Source of the DNA: an uncultured Oxalobacteraceae bacterium
Lineage (GTDB): Bacteria > Pseudomonadota > Gammaproteobacteria > Burkholderiales > Burkholderiaceae
NCBI GenBank assembly: GCA_946480015.1
Contig: CAMLIL010000130.1
Span: 1 to 13,072, forward strand
Length of the DNA stretch: 13,072 bases
Reading direction: 5' to 3'
The notes under the pieces were generated by a model. It had not been told where the DNA came from and did not search any database. It was given only the letters and a program-made list of their open reading frames with translations. The position numbers and the translations under genes are program-made. Shown here in pieces: positions 1 to 6,265 of the stretch; within the stretch, counting starts at the first letter, position 1, and each line of letters begins with the position of its first letter.

Positions 1-438
1 TTCGCCGAACACCTTGCTGATGCCGTACATGCCGTCCGGACGCAGCGGCATTTCGGCATCGACCAGGTCGGTGGTCTTGTAGTAGCCCATGGTGTGGTTC
101 GAGCTGGCGAACACCACGCGCTTGACGCCGCACTTGTGCACCGCTTCGTACAGGTTGGCCACGCCGATGATGTTGGCCTGGTTGATGTCCTCGAACGGCG
201 CCTCGACCGAGATACCGCCGAAGTGCAGGACCGCTTCCACGCCTTCCATCAGCTTGAGCACGGCGGCCTTGTCGGCCAGGTCGCATTGAATGACTTCCTC
301 GCCCTCGCCGGCCGGGCCGGCATCGGCCAGATCCGACAGCACGACCACGTCGGCCCAGGGCTTGATACGCTCGCGCAGCTGGCGGCCCAGGCCACCGGCA
401 GCGCCGGTCAGAAGAATGCGTTTGAATGGTTTAGTCAT
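1..438 (-). CDS. udh: Uronate dehydrogenase, partial (first 146 residues)
   Basis: NAD-dependent oxidation of D-galacturonate or D-glucuronate to the aldarolactone, the first step of the oxidative hexuronate route; cytosolic. The fragment is the N-terminal half of a short-chain (extended) dehydrogenase: a Rossmann glycine motif GAAGGLG at residues 12-18, the acidic D36 after the second strand expected for NAD preference, the CDLAD segment at 52-56, HFGG at 72-75, the ASSNHT segment at 111-116 and the catalytic YxxxK pair Y138/K142. From memory these segments match characterised bacterial Udh enzymes closely, particularly FASSNHT with a following G-Y/F-Y. The ATG lies 2 nt after the garD stop, so the genes are surely co-transcribed, and galactarate dehydratase next door supports the uronate assignment over a generic sugar epimerase. 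The C-terminal part lies beyond base 1. No frameshift is seen. Confidence 0.88.
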   Translation of the reverse strand, partial: MTKPFKRILLTGAAGGLGRQLRERIKPWADVVVLSDLADAGPAGEGEEVIQCDLADKAAVLKLMEGVEAVLHFGGISVEAPFEDINQANIIGVANLYEAVHKCGVKRVVFASSNHTMGYYKTTDLVDAEMPLRPDGMYGISKVFGE

Positions 439-440
439 GA

Positions 441-1991
441 TCAGGTCACAGGTGCAGGATTGAAAAGGGTCAGTGCGTTGTGCAGCTTCCAGTGCTCGGC
501 CCAGGTCTTTTTACCGCTGGCGACGTCCAGCAGGAGCTTGAACAGTTCCCAGCCCACGTCTTCGATGGTGGCTTCGCCGCTGGCGATACGGCCCGCGTTG
601 ACGTCCATCAGGTCGTGCCAGCGGCGCGCCAGGTCGTTGCGCGTGGCCACTTTGATGACAGGGACTTCGGCCAGGCCGTAGGGAGTGCCACGGCCGGTGG
701 TGAACACGTGCAGGTTCATGCCTGCCGCGAGCTGCAGTGTACCGCAAATGAAGTCGCTGGCGGGAGTGGCCGCGTAGATCAGGCCCTTCTGCTTGAGCTT
801 CTCGCCCGGCGCCAAGACGCCGGTGATGGCCGAGGAGCCCGACTTGACGATCGAGCCCATGGCCTTCTCGACGATGTTCGACAGGCCGCCCTTCTTGTTG
901 CCAGGGGTGGTATTGGCGCTGCGGTCGACCCCGCCGCGCTTGAGGTAGGCGTCGTACCAGGCCATTTCGCGGATCATCGCGTCGGCCACGCCGGCGTCGA
1001 CGGCGCGCGAGGTGAGCTGGTCGATCCCGTCGCGCACTTCGGTCACTTCGGAGAACATCACGGTGCCGCCGGCGCGCACGATCAGGTCGGTGGCAAAGCC
1101 CACTGCGGGGTTGGCGGTCACGCCGGAGAAGGCATCGCTGCCGCCGCACTGCACGCCCACCACCAGATCCGAAGCCGGACAGGTTTCGCGTCTGCGGGCG
1201 TTGAGTTTTTCGAGGTGGACTTCGGCCTGGCGCATGATGGAGTCGATCATCGACATGAAGCCGATATGGGCTTCATCCTGCAGGCACACCTGGGCCGGGT
1301 CGCCGCCGCTGGCGATCGGGATCGACCCTTTGGGGAACAGGCGGGTTGGCTGCAGTTTTTCGCAGCCCAGCGAGACGACCATGGCCTGGCCGCCAAAATT
1401 CGGATTCTGGCTGATATTGCGCAGCGTGCGGATCGGGATCTCGGCGCCGGGCGCGTCGATCGCCACGCCGCAGCCGTAGGTATGCTCCAGCCCGACCACG
1501 TCGTCGACGTTCGGGTACTTCTTGAGCAGCTCATCCTTGATGCGCTGGACCGCGAATTCGACCACGCCTGAGACGCACTGCACGGTGGTGGTGATGGCCA
1601 GGATGTTGCGCGTACCGACCGAGCCGTCGGCATTGCGGTAGCCTTCGAAGGTGTAGCCTTCCAGCGGCTCCATGGCGGGCGCCTTGCGGGTGGCGATCGG
1701 CAAACCTTCGAGCTCGCGCGCACCCGGCATGCGCAACACCGCTTCGGCCACCCAACTGCCGCGCGGCAGCGCCTTGGCGGCGAAGCCGATGGTGACGTTA
1801 TAGCGCAGCACCGAATCGTTCTCGGCCAGATCGGTCAGCGCGACCTTGTGTCCTTGGGGAATGGCATCGACCAGCACCAGACCGTCCGGGAAAACCGTGC
1901 CCGCAGGCAAGCCTCCGTCGTTGACGACGATGGCGACGTTGTCGTTCGGATGCATGCGGATGTACAAGGGAGTTTTGGTGGTGTCTGTCAT
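441..1991 (-). CDS. garD: Galactarate dehydratase (UxaA/GarD family)
   Basis: Dehydrates galactarate (meso-galactaric acid) to 5-dehydro-4-deoxy-D-glucarate; cytosolic and metal-dependent in characterised members. The 516-aa protein is about the usual GarD length (E. coli about 523) and aligns from end to end from memory: an N-terminal SAF-like domain (about residues 10-105, with [16 protein letters not shown] and IPQGHKVAL), then the UxaA catalytic part with [19 protein letters not shown] near 113-131, [42 protein letters not shown] (Q281, C282), TDRSAN/[11 protein letters not shown] segments, and the closing LFNPAPVT that is nearly identical to E. coli GarD. The ATG is preceded by AAGG (complement of 1999-2002) with a 7-nt spacer. 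It is the first gene of a garD-udh operon; together they convert galacturonate to lactone and galactarate to ketodeoxyglucarate. The altronate dehydratase UxaA is the main alternative but is a poorer fit for the N- and C-termini. Confidence 0.95.
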   Translation of the reverse strand: MTDTTKTPLYIRMHPNDNVAIVVNDGGLPAGTVFPDGLVLVDAIPQGHKVALTDLAENDSVLRYNVTIGFAAKALPRGSWVAEAVLRMPGARELEGLPIATRKAPAMEPLEGYTFEGYRNADGSVGTRNILAITTTVQCVSGVVEFAVQRIKDELLKKYPNVDDVVGLEHTYGCGVAIDAPGAEIPIRTLRNISQNPNFGGQAMVVSLGCEKLQPTRLFPKGSIPIASGGDPAQVCLQDEAHIGFMSMIDSIMRQAEVHLEKLNARRRETCPASDLVVGVQCGGSDAFSGVTANPAVGFATDLIVRAGGTVMFSEVTEVRDGIDQLTSRAVDAGVADAMIREMAWYDAYLKRGGVDRSANTTPGNKKGGLSNIVEKAMGSIVKSGSSAITGVLAPGEKLKQKGLIYAATPASDFICGTLQLAAGMNLHVFTTGRGTPYGLAEVPVIKVATRNDLARRWHDLMDVNAGRIASGEATIEDVGWELFKLLLDVASGKKTWAEHWKLHNALTLFNPAPVT

Positions 1992-2006
1992 GCGAAAGCC
2001 TTAAGG

Positions 2007-2040
2007 TGCGGTCGGCTTCCGTTTTGTTGGCCCGACCGCA
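2007..2040 (-). promoter_or_regulatory. Perfect 9-bp inverted repeat in the garD leader
   Basis: TGCGGTCGG at 2007-2015 is perfectly complementary to CCGACCGCA at 2032-2040, with a 16-nt loop. In garD mRNA this would be a GC-rich stem ending only 4 nt upstream of the AAGG ribosome binding sequence. It has no following U-run, so it is not a plain intrinsic terminator. It could be a leader hairpin affecting translation or stability, or a spaced DNA operator. The repeat is seen; any function is inference. Confidence 0.45.
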
Positions 2041-2058
2041 GTATTGAAACGCAGGGCC

Positions 2059-2087
2059 AGTATGCCACTTTTCACGATAATTGGCTA
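2059..2087 (-). promoter_or_regulatory. Candidate sigma-70 promoter for garD-udh
   Basis: On the minus strand, TAGCCA (2087-2082, 4 of 6 to TTGACA) and CATACT (2064-2059, 4 of 6 to TATAAT) are 17 bp apart. The pair of operator-like palindromes lies directly upstream of this -35. It competes with the better -10 at 2205-2200 as the garD promoter; the choice cannot be made from sequence alone. Confidence 0.25.
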
Positions 2088-2103
2088 GTCCAGGATCGCA
2101 TTT

Positions 2104-2133
2104 TGGTCCGACCACTTTGATTTGGTCATACCA
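2104..2133. promoter_or_regulatory. Tandem TGGTC-NN-ACCA operator-like sites
   Basis: TGGTCCGACCA at 2104-2114 and TGGTCATACCA at 2123-2133 share the palindromic arms TGGT/ACCA, with centres 19 bp apart. TGGT-N3-ACCA is the half-site pattern typical of FCD-subfamily GntR regulators (FadR, LldR, PdhR, ExuR/UxuR classes), and FCD regulators commonly control hexuronate and aldarate genes. No regulator gene is in the window, so it would lie beyond base 1 or elsewhere. That they are operators for garD-udh, and perhaps the CoA-transferase gene, is inference from position and pattern. Confidence 0.6.
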
Positions 2134-2199
2134 GAGAACGATGAAAACCTTGCCATGGGGCACGTGCACAAGGTGACACCGGCTCAATGAGGGTCGGCA

Positions 2200-2205
2200 A
2201 TTATA
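2200..2205 (-). promoter_or_regulatory. Candidate -10 box (minus strand), garD direction
   Basis: The minus strand reads GGCGC-TATAAT-TG, a perfect -10 hexamer. No good -35 is found 16-18 bp upstream (best is an unconvincing ATGCCC). If used, the garD leader would be about 200 nt and would carry both operator-like sites and the inverted repeat within the transcript. Confidence 0.35.
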
Positions 2206-2277
2206 GCGCCAACATACAACCCGGGCATTCAGCCTCCGGCGCTTCCCGTCGAGTGATGTAATGACGCTACAAACCGC

Positions 2278-2283
2278 TATAAT
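2278..2283 (+). promoter_or_regulatory. Candidate -10 box for the CoA-transferase gene
   Basis: A perfect TATAAT in the context CCGC-TATAAT-CG lies 47 bp upstream of the ATG. The -35 at 17-bp spacing (GATGTA, 2255-2260) is poor, suggesting a weak or activator-dependent promoter. Confidence 0.45.
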
Positions 2284-2330
2284 CGTTAAACAGTTTATCG
2301 ATTTATAACCTTTACAACAGGTACCCGACC

Positions 2331-3575
2331 ATGTACCAGACTACCCCTGGCCTGCCAAAAGCACTAGGCCATCTGCGCATCCTCGACCTGACCCGGGTAC
2401 TGGCCGGGCCATGGTGCGCGCAAAACCTCGCCGACCTGGGCGCGGACGTGATCAAAATTGAACGGCCCGGCTGTGGCGACGATACCCGCGCCTGGGGGCC
2501 GCCGTACGCCAGGGATGCGGACGGCAAGGACACCAGCGAATCGGCCTATTACCTGTCGGCCAACCGCGGCAAACGCTCCGTCACCGTCGATATCGCCAGC
2601 GCAGAGGGGCAGGCGCTGATCCGCGAGCTGGCCCTGGTCTCCGACGTGGTGCTGGAAAACTACAAGGTCGGCCAGCTCAAGCGCTACGGGCTCGACTATG
2701 AATCGCTGAAAGCCATCAAGCCCGACATTGTTTACTGCTCCATCACCGGTTTCGGCCAGGATGGCCCCTACGCCCACCGTTCCGGTTACGATTTCCTGAT
2801 CCAGGGCATGGGCGGCCTGATGTCGGTAACCGGCGAACGGGACGACCTGCCCGGCGGCGGGCCGCAAAAAGCCGGCGTCGCCCTGACCGACCTCATGACC
2901 GGCATGTACGCCACAGTCGCCGTCATGGCCGCCCTCACCCACCGCGACCGCACCGGTGAAGGACAGTACATCGACATGGCCCTGCTCGACACGCAGGTAG
3001 CCATGCTGGCCAATGTCGGCAGCAATTACCTCAACAGCGGCAAGCCGCCCAAGCGCTGGGGCAACGCGCATGCCAATATCGTCCCCTACCAGAGCTTCGC
3101 CTGTGCGGACGGCCACATCATCGTGGCGGCCGGCAACGACAGCCAGTACCAGAAGTTCGTCGAAGCCGGCGGCCGGCCGGAACTTGCCGCCGATCCACAC
3201 TTCGCCACCAATCCGCAGCGTGTCAGCAACCGCGACCTGCTGGTGCCGCTGCTGGCCGACATGGTGCGCACGCGCTCGCGCGCCGACTGGATCGCCCGGC
3301 TCGAAGCGGTTGGCGTGCCGTGCGGCCCCATCAACAACGTTGCCGAGGTGTTCAACAACCCGCAGGTGCAGGCGCGCCAGGCAGCCGTCGACCTGCCCCA
3401 CCCCCTGGCAGGCAAGGTCAAGCTGGTGCGCAGCCCGATGCGCCTGTCCGTGACACCGGCCCTGGCCGAACGCGCGCCGCCCCTGCTGGGGCAGCACACC
3501 GATGAGGTCTTGCGCGAACTGCTGGGGCGCAGCGACGAGGACATCGCCCGCCTGCGCGCCCAAGGGGCGGTCTAG
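2331..3575 (+). CDS. CaiB/BaiF (class III) CoA-transferase
   Basis: Transfers CoA between an acyl-CoA donor and a free carboxylic acid through an enzyme-bound aspartyl thioester or anhydride; cytosolic. The 414-aa length is standard for the family (formyl-CoA transferase about 420). The N-terminal signature is intact: LRILDLTRVLAGPWCAQ (15-31), LADLGADVIKIERP (33-46), the SANRGKRSV block (76-84), then ENYKVG, SITGFGQDGPY (137-147), GYDFLIQGMGG (152-162) and the catalytic aspartate in GVALTDLMTGMYA (D187). A small C-terminal domain carries GVPCGPINN. The ATG has AGG 9 nt upstream. The acyl group cannot be read from sequence; the segments resemble the succinyl-CoA:glutarate/dicarboxylate branch more than carnitine CoA-transferase, a weak impression. 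It faces the garD operon across a shared control region, so a role in activating a dicarboxylic acid produced or used nearby is possible but unproven. It ends 1 bp from the stop of the opposite gene. Confidence 0.9.
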   Translation: MYQTTPGLPKALGHLRILDLTRVLAGPWCAQNLADLGADVIKIERPGCGDDTRAWGPPYARDADGKDTSESAYYLSANRGKRSVTVDIASAEGQALIRELALVSDVVLENYKVGQLKRYGLDYESLKAIKPDIVYCSITGFGQDGPYAHRSGYDFLIQGMGGLMSVTGERDDLPGGGPQKAGVALTDLMTGMYATVAVMAALTHRDRTGEGQYIDMALLDTQVAMLANVGSNYLNSGKPPKRWGNAHANIVPYQSFACADGHIIVAAGNDSQYQKFVEAGGRPELAADPHFATNPQRVSNRDLLVPLLADMVRTRSRADWIARLEAVGVPCGPINNVAEVFNNPQVQARQAAVDLPHPLAGKVKLVRSPMRLSVTPALAERAPPLLGQHTDEVLRELLGRSDEDIARLRAQGAV

Positions 3576-3576
3576 C

Positions 3577-3903
3577 CTAGTGCAACTGGTGTTTTAGGTC
3601 CGACAACTCGTCGTGCACGCGGGTGACCGCTTCTTTCAGCCGCGGCTCCATCTGCGCCTCGGTGCGGCATACCCGCTTGGCTTCGTCGCCGATACTTTCA
3701 AGATCGTCGACACACTGCACGATGCGTGCCTGATCGCTCGACTGCAACACCTGCCTCGCCGCGCTGGTTTCGCGGTCGAGCCGCTCTATGCAGTCCTTCA
3801 ATTGTGACGGCGCATTGGATGCGCTCTGGCATGCCTGGTTGGCCTGGCCAATGGCTTGCTCGATACTGCTGAACCGTTGTTGGATTTCGTTTGCCTGCAG
3901 CAT
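3577..3903 (-). CDS. Hypothetical 108-aa helical protein
   Basis: I do not recognise a family. The product is hydrophilic and predicted almost wholly helical, rich in Q, E, D, R and S, with heptad-like stretches suggesting a coiled coil or helical bundle. It has no signal peptide or membrane segment, and four cysteines at 25, 38, 64 and 79. There are two ATGs two codons apart (3909 and 3903). The ribosome binding sequence AGGAG (3914-3910) abuts the first with no spacer but lies 6 nt from the second, so the second is chosen. The gene stands alone: convergent with the CoA-transferase gene (stops separated by 1 bp) and 78 bp downstream of baeR on the same strand, so it might be reached by read-through from baeSR. 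Codon use matches its neighbours, and the clean ribosome binding site makes a real gene likely. Confidence 0.75.
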   Translation of the reverse strand: MLQANEIQQRFSSIEQAIGQANQACQSASNAPSQLKDCIERLDRETSAARQVLQSSDQARIVQCVDDLESIGDEAKRVCRTEAQMEPRLKEAVTRVHDELSDLKHQLH

Positions 3904-3909
3904 GATCAT

Positions 3910-3914
3910 CTCCT
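3910..3914 (-). promoter_or_regulatory. Ribosome binding site that sets the start of the 108-aa gene
   Basis: The minus strand reads TAGGAG-ATGATC-ATG. AGGAG is directly adjacent to the upstream ATG, which is too close for initiation, and 6 nt from the downstream ATG at 3903, which is close to ideal. Confidence 0.7.
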
Positions 3915-3981
3915 ATCTCTACACTAAAAGACACGCGACGTGCCATCCGTTTTAGACCACGGCCGCAGCCATTAGTTGCGT

Positions 3982-4674
3982 CTAGATTGGCATGGCAAAG
4001 CGATAGCCGACCCCGTAGACCGATTGCAGGCAGTCCACATCCGGAAGTCTGCCGGCCAGTTTGCGGCGGATGTTCTTGACGTGCGAATCGACCGTGCGGT
4101 CGTTGATGTCGCGCTGGTCCTCGTGGGCGAAATCGAGCAGTTGCTGGCGCGAATAGACCCGGTCGGGATTGTCGATCAGCTCGGCCAGGATGCGGAATTC
4201 CACCGGCGTCAGATTGAGCGCCACGCCGCCGTGCAGCACGCGCATGGTGGCGCGCTCGACCACGAAGGCGGCAGGTTCGGCTGGCGTGCCGCCCGCCAGC
4301 GCGGCCCGGCGCAGATGGGCGCGCACGCGCGCCACCACCTCGCGCGGACTGAACGGCTTGCACACGTAATCGTCGGCACCGCTGTCCAGGCCGAGCAGGC
4401 GGTCGATCTCGTCGACCCGCGCGGTCAGCATGATGATCGGCACCTGCGAAAAGCCGCGCACCGCGGCGCAGACGGCAATGCCGTCCATCTCCGGCAGCAT
4501 CAGGTCCAGCACGATCAGGTCGGGGCGCGCGGCGCGCGCCTGTTCGACCCCGCTGCGGCCATCGGCCACATGGGTGACGCGCCAGAGCGCGGCCTGGAAG
4601 TAGTCGGTCAGCAGCGCGGCGATCTTGGCGTCGTCTTCGACAACGAGGATGTGGGGTACGGTAGTCATGGTCAT
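3982..4674 (-). CDS. baeR: BaeR-like OmpR-family response regulator
   Basis: DNA-binding response regulator of an envelope-stress type two-component system. The 230-aa protein has a receiver domain (about 8-120) with the acidic pair D14/D15 (after E13), phospho-acceptor D57 in VLDLMLPEMDG, T84 and K106 in the ADDYVCKP segment, and an OmpR/PhoB winged helix (about 135-228) with LTPVEFRIL, DRTVDSHVKNIRRKL and VYGVGYRF. The segment RLLGLDSGADDYVCKPFSPREVVARV is nearly the same as in E. coli BaeR, which is why this name is preferred over a generic regulator. The ATG at 4674 overlaps the baeS stop as ATGA, and there is no Shine-Dalgarno, so translation is probably coupled; an alternative ATG lies at 4668. 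The E. coli targets mdtABC, acrD and spy are absent here, so the regulon is unknown beyond likely self-control. Confidence 0.9.
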   Translation of the reverse strand: MTMTTVPHILVVEDDAKIAALLTDYFQAALWRVTHVADGRSGVEQARAARPDLIVLDLMLPEMDGIAVCAAVRGFSQVPIIMLTARVDEIDRLLGLDSGADDYVCKPFSPREVVARVRAHLRRAALAGGTPAEPAAFVVERATMRVLHGGVALNLTPVEFRILAELIDNPDRVYSRQQLLDFAHEDQRDINDRTVDSHVKNIRRKLAGRLPDVDCLQSVYGVGYRFAMPI

Positions 4675-6194
4675 TGGAGCGGAAGGCGAAGGAGAATGCG
4701 CACGCCGCCCAGCGGCGACGGCGCGGCGTCGATGGTGCCGCCATGCGCGTCGGCCAGCGCGCGGCAGATCGACAGTCCCAGGCCGCTGCCGCCGCGCTCG
4801 CGCGAACGGGCGGCATCGACCCGGTACAGGCGGTCGAACAGGCTGGCATGCGCGCCATGCGGCACGCCCGGTGCGCTGTCCTCGATTGTCAAGACTGCCC
4901 AGGGGCCGTGCGCAGCGAGCTTGACCTCGATGCGCCCGCCCCGGTCGGTGTAGCGCACGCTGTTTTCCAGCAGATTGAGGACCACCTGGGTCAGCCGGCC
5001 CGGATCGGCGTTCACCGTCAGCGCCTGGTCCGGCAGCGACCAGTCCAGCGCCAGGCCGGCGGCGGCGGCGCGGGCGCGGTAGCGTTCCAGCAGCGGCGCC
5101 AGCAAAGCGGCCAGCCCGGTCGGCGCCCAGTCGAAATGCAGGTCGCCGGCGTCGGCCAGCGCCAGCTGGTACAGGTCGTCGACCAGCTTGTTCAAGCGCA
5201 GCACTTCGGTGTGCAGCGATTGCATCGCGGCGGGATCGGCCTTGCGGATGCCGTCGATCAGCGCTTCGATTTCGCCTCGGATGACGGTCAGCGGCGTGCG
5301 CAGCTCGTGCGAGATATCGGCCATCATCTTGCGGCGCTGCTGCTCGCTCTCTTCCAGCGCCTGCGCCATCGCATTCACGTGCAGCGCCAGCTCGGCCAGT
5401 TCGTCGCGCGATAGCAGCGGCGCACGCGCGTCGAACTGGCCGCGCGCGAGACGCGCGGTCACTTCGCGCAGGGCCGCCACCGGCCGCAGCAGATGGCGCG
5501 CCAGCCACAGCGCCAGCAGCACCGAGGTGAAGATCAGAAGGCCCGCGAGGATGGCGATATCGCGCATCTGTTCGCGCAAGAATCCGGTGGCGCTGGCGTC
5601 GGCGCCCGTGGCCTGGCGCAATGGCCGCAGCCGCAGCGTCGCCACGGTCTTGCCGTCCACGACAATCGCCCTGTCCACCCCTTCCGGCCACTCGGGAGGG
5701 CCCATCAGCACGTCGCCGCTGGCGTCGCGGATCGACACGCGCCCGGCAAAGCCCATCGGATCGCGCACGCCCGGCGGTGGCGCGGCGCGTTCGGGCGGAC
5801 CGTCCGGGCGTTCGGGCGGCGGGCCGTCGTCTTCGCGCGGCGGTGGTGGCCGGCGCTGGCCGTCGCGCGGCGGCGGACCGCGCCGGCGGCCGTCGAAATC
5901 GGTGTGGATCTGCGGCGTCATCTGGTCGAGCACTTCGCGCAGCGCGCGCGGCTGGCGCCGCAGCCACTCGAAATTGCCTTCCTGCCGGTAGCGCGCGGCC
6001 AGCAGATCGCGCAGCTGGTCCAGGTCCTGCGCCTGCGCCTGCATGTCGTTCAGATAGGCGATGAAGCCGCGCTTGAGGTTCGAGCTGGTCACGTAGGCCA
6101 TGGTGCCCACGCAGACGATGACGATGGCGATCACGGCCAGCGCAATCTTGCGGGCGATCGTCAGGCGGATAACGGAATGACCGGGAGTGGACAA
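4671..6194 (-). CDS. baeS: BaeS-like membrane sensor histidine kinase
   Basis: Inner-membrane sensor kinase partnering BaeR. The 507-aa product has TM1 at about 16-36, a periplasmic region at about 37-211, TM2 at about 212-232, HAMP at about 233-285, a HisKA domain with the phosphorylated His296 in ADISHELRTPLTVIRGEIEAL, and a HATPase domain with N-box N411 and a GGSGLGLSI G-box near 468. The HisKA stretch, continuing LNKLVDDLYQLALADAG, closely follows E. coli BaeS (467 aa). The extra length comes from the periplasmic loop: residues about 103-146 are dominated by Pro, Arg, Gly, Asp and Glu (runs such as RRRGPPPRDG and RRPPPPRED), probably disordered. No in-frame ATG fits, so the start is taken as TTG at 6194, with AAGG about 10 nt upstream; the predicted promoter at 6230-6235 agrees. 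Start confidence is lower than gene confidence. Confidence 0.88.
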   Translation of the reverse strand: MSTPGHSVIRLTIARKIALAVIAIVIVCVGTMAYVTSSNLKRGFIAYLNDMQAQAQDLDQLRDLLAARYRQEGNFEWLRRQPRALREVLDQMTPQIHTDFDGRRRGPPPRDGQRRPPPPREDDGPPPERPDGPPERAAPPPGVRDPMGFAGRVSIRDASGDVLMGPPEWPEGVDRAIVVDGKTVATLRLRPLRQATGADASATGFLREQMRDIAILAGLLIFTSVLLALWLARHLLRPVAALREVTARLARGQFDARAPLLSRDELAELALHVNAMAQALEESEQQRRKMMADISHELRTPLTVIRGEIEALIDGIRKADPAAMQSLHTEVLRLNKLVDDLYQLALADAGDLHFDWAPTGLAALLAPLLERYRARAAAAGLALDWSLPDQALTVNADPGRLTQVVLNLLENSVRYTDRGGRIEVKLAAHGPWAVLTIEDSAPGVPHGAHASLFDRLYRVDAARSRERGGSGLGLSICRALADAHGGTIDAAPSPLGGVRILLRLPLQ

Positions 6195-6229
6195 GGCAGG
6201 CGGACCTTCGCAATCGGGGCGAACAGAGG

Positions 6230-6235
6230 AGTATC
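6230..6235 (-). promoter_or_regulatory. Candidate -10 box for baeSR
   Basis: GATACT on the minus strand matches TATAAT at 4 of 6 positions, about 36 bp before the TTG start. The -35 position (6258-6253, ATAATC) has no sigma-70 match and lies inside the BaeR-box-like repeats, as expected for an activator-dependent promoter. Confidence 0.35.
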
Positions 6236-6239
6236 CCCG

Positions 6240-6265
6240 CCGATTATGAAGCGATTATGGAGAAA
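6240..6265 (-). promoter_or_regulatory. Tandem BaeR-box-like repeats upstream of baeSR
   Basis: The minus strand carries TTTCTCCATAATCG (6265-6252) followed by CTTCATAATCGG (6251-6240): two copies of CATAATCG with an 11-bp period, one helical turn, the usual arrangement for OmpR-family regulators. From memory, the published E. coli BaeR box is TTTTTCTCCATDATTGGC; the first copy agrees at 13 of 14 core positions and the second at 10 of 12. The repeats overlap the ynfM stop codon and the -35 position of baeSR. Self-activation by BaeR is the inference. Confidence 0.6.

Larger units (their letters stand above)
1992..2330. other. Divergent control region between garD and the CoA-transferase gene
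   Basis: This 339-bp stretch holds no credible gene: short open frames here lack ribosome binding sites and family resemblance. It is more AT-rich than its surroundings, particularly at 2270-2315, and contains, from garD outwards, an inverted repeat at 2007-2040, a weak minus-strand promoter at 2059-2087, two operator-like palindromes at 2104-2114 and 2123-2133, a minus-strand TATAAT at 2205-2200 and a plus-strand TATAAT at 2278-2283. These elements are listed separately. Confidence 0.8.

Noticed and set aside
480..1571. 363-codon open frame on the plus strand within garD
   Set aside because: Antisense to garD, which matches its family over the full length; no ribosome binding site or family match.
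3573..3580. Bidirectional terminator between the converging CoA-transferase and 108-aa genes
   Set aside because: The stops are 1 bp apart and no stem-loop with a T-run is visible there.
6212..6245. Imperfect inverted repeat AATCGG...CCGATT downstream of ynfM
   Set aside because: Only six continuous pairs and no T-tract; its right arm is part of the BaeR-box-like repeat, which explains it better than a terminator.
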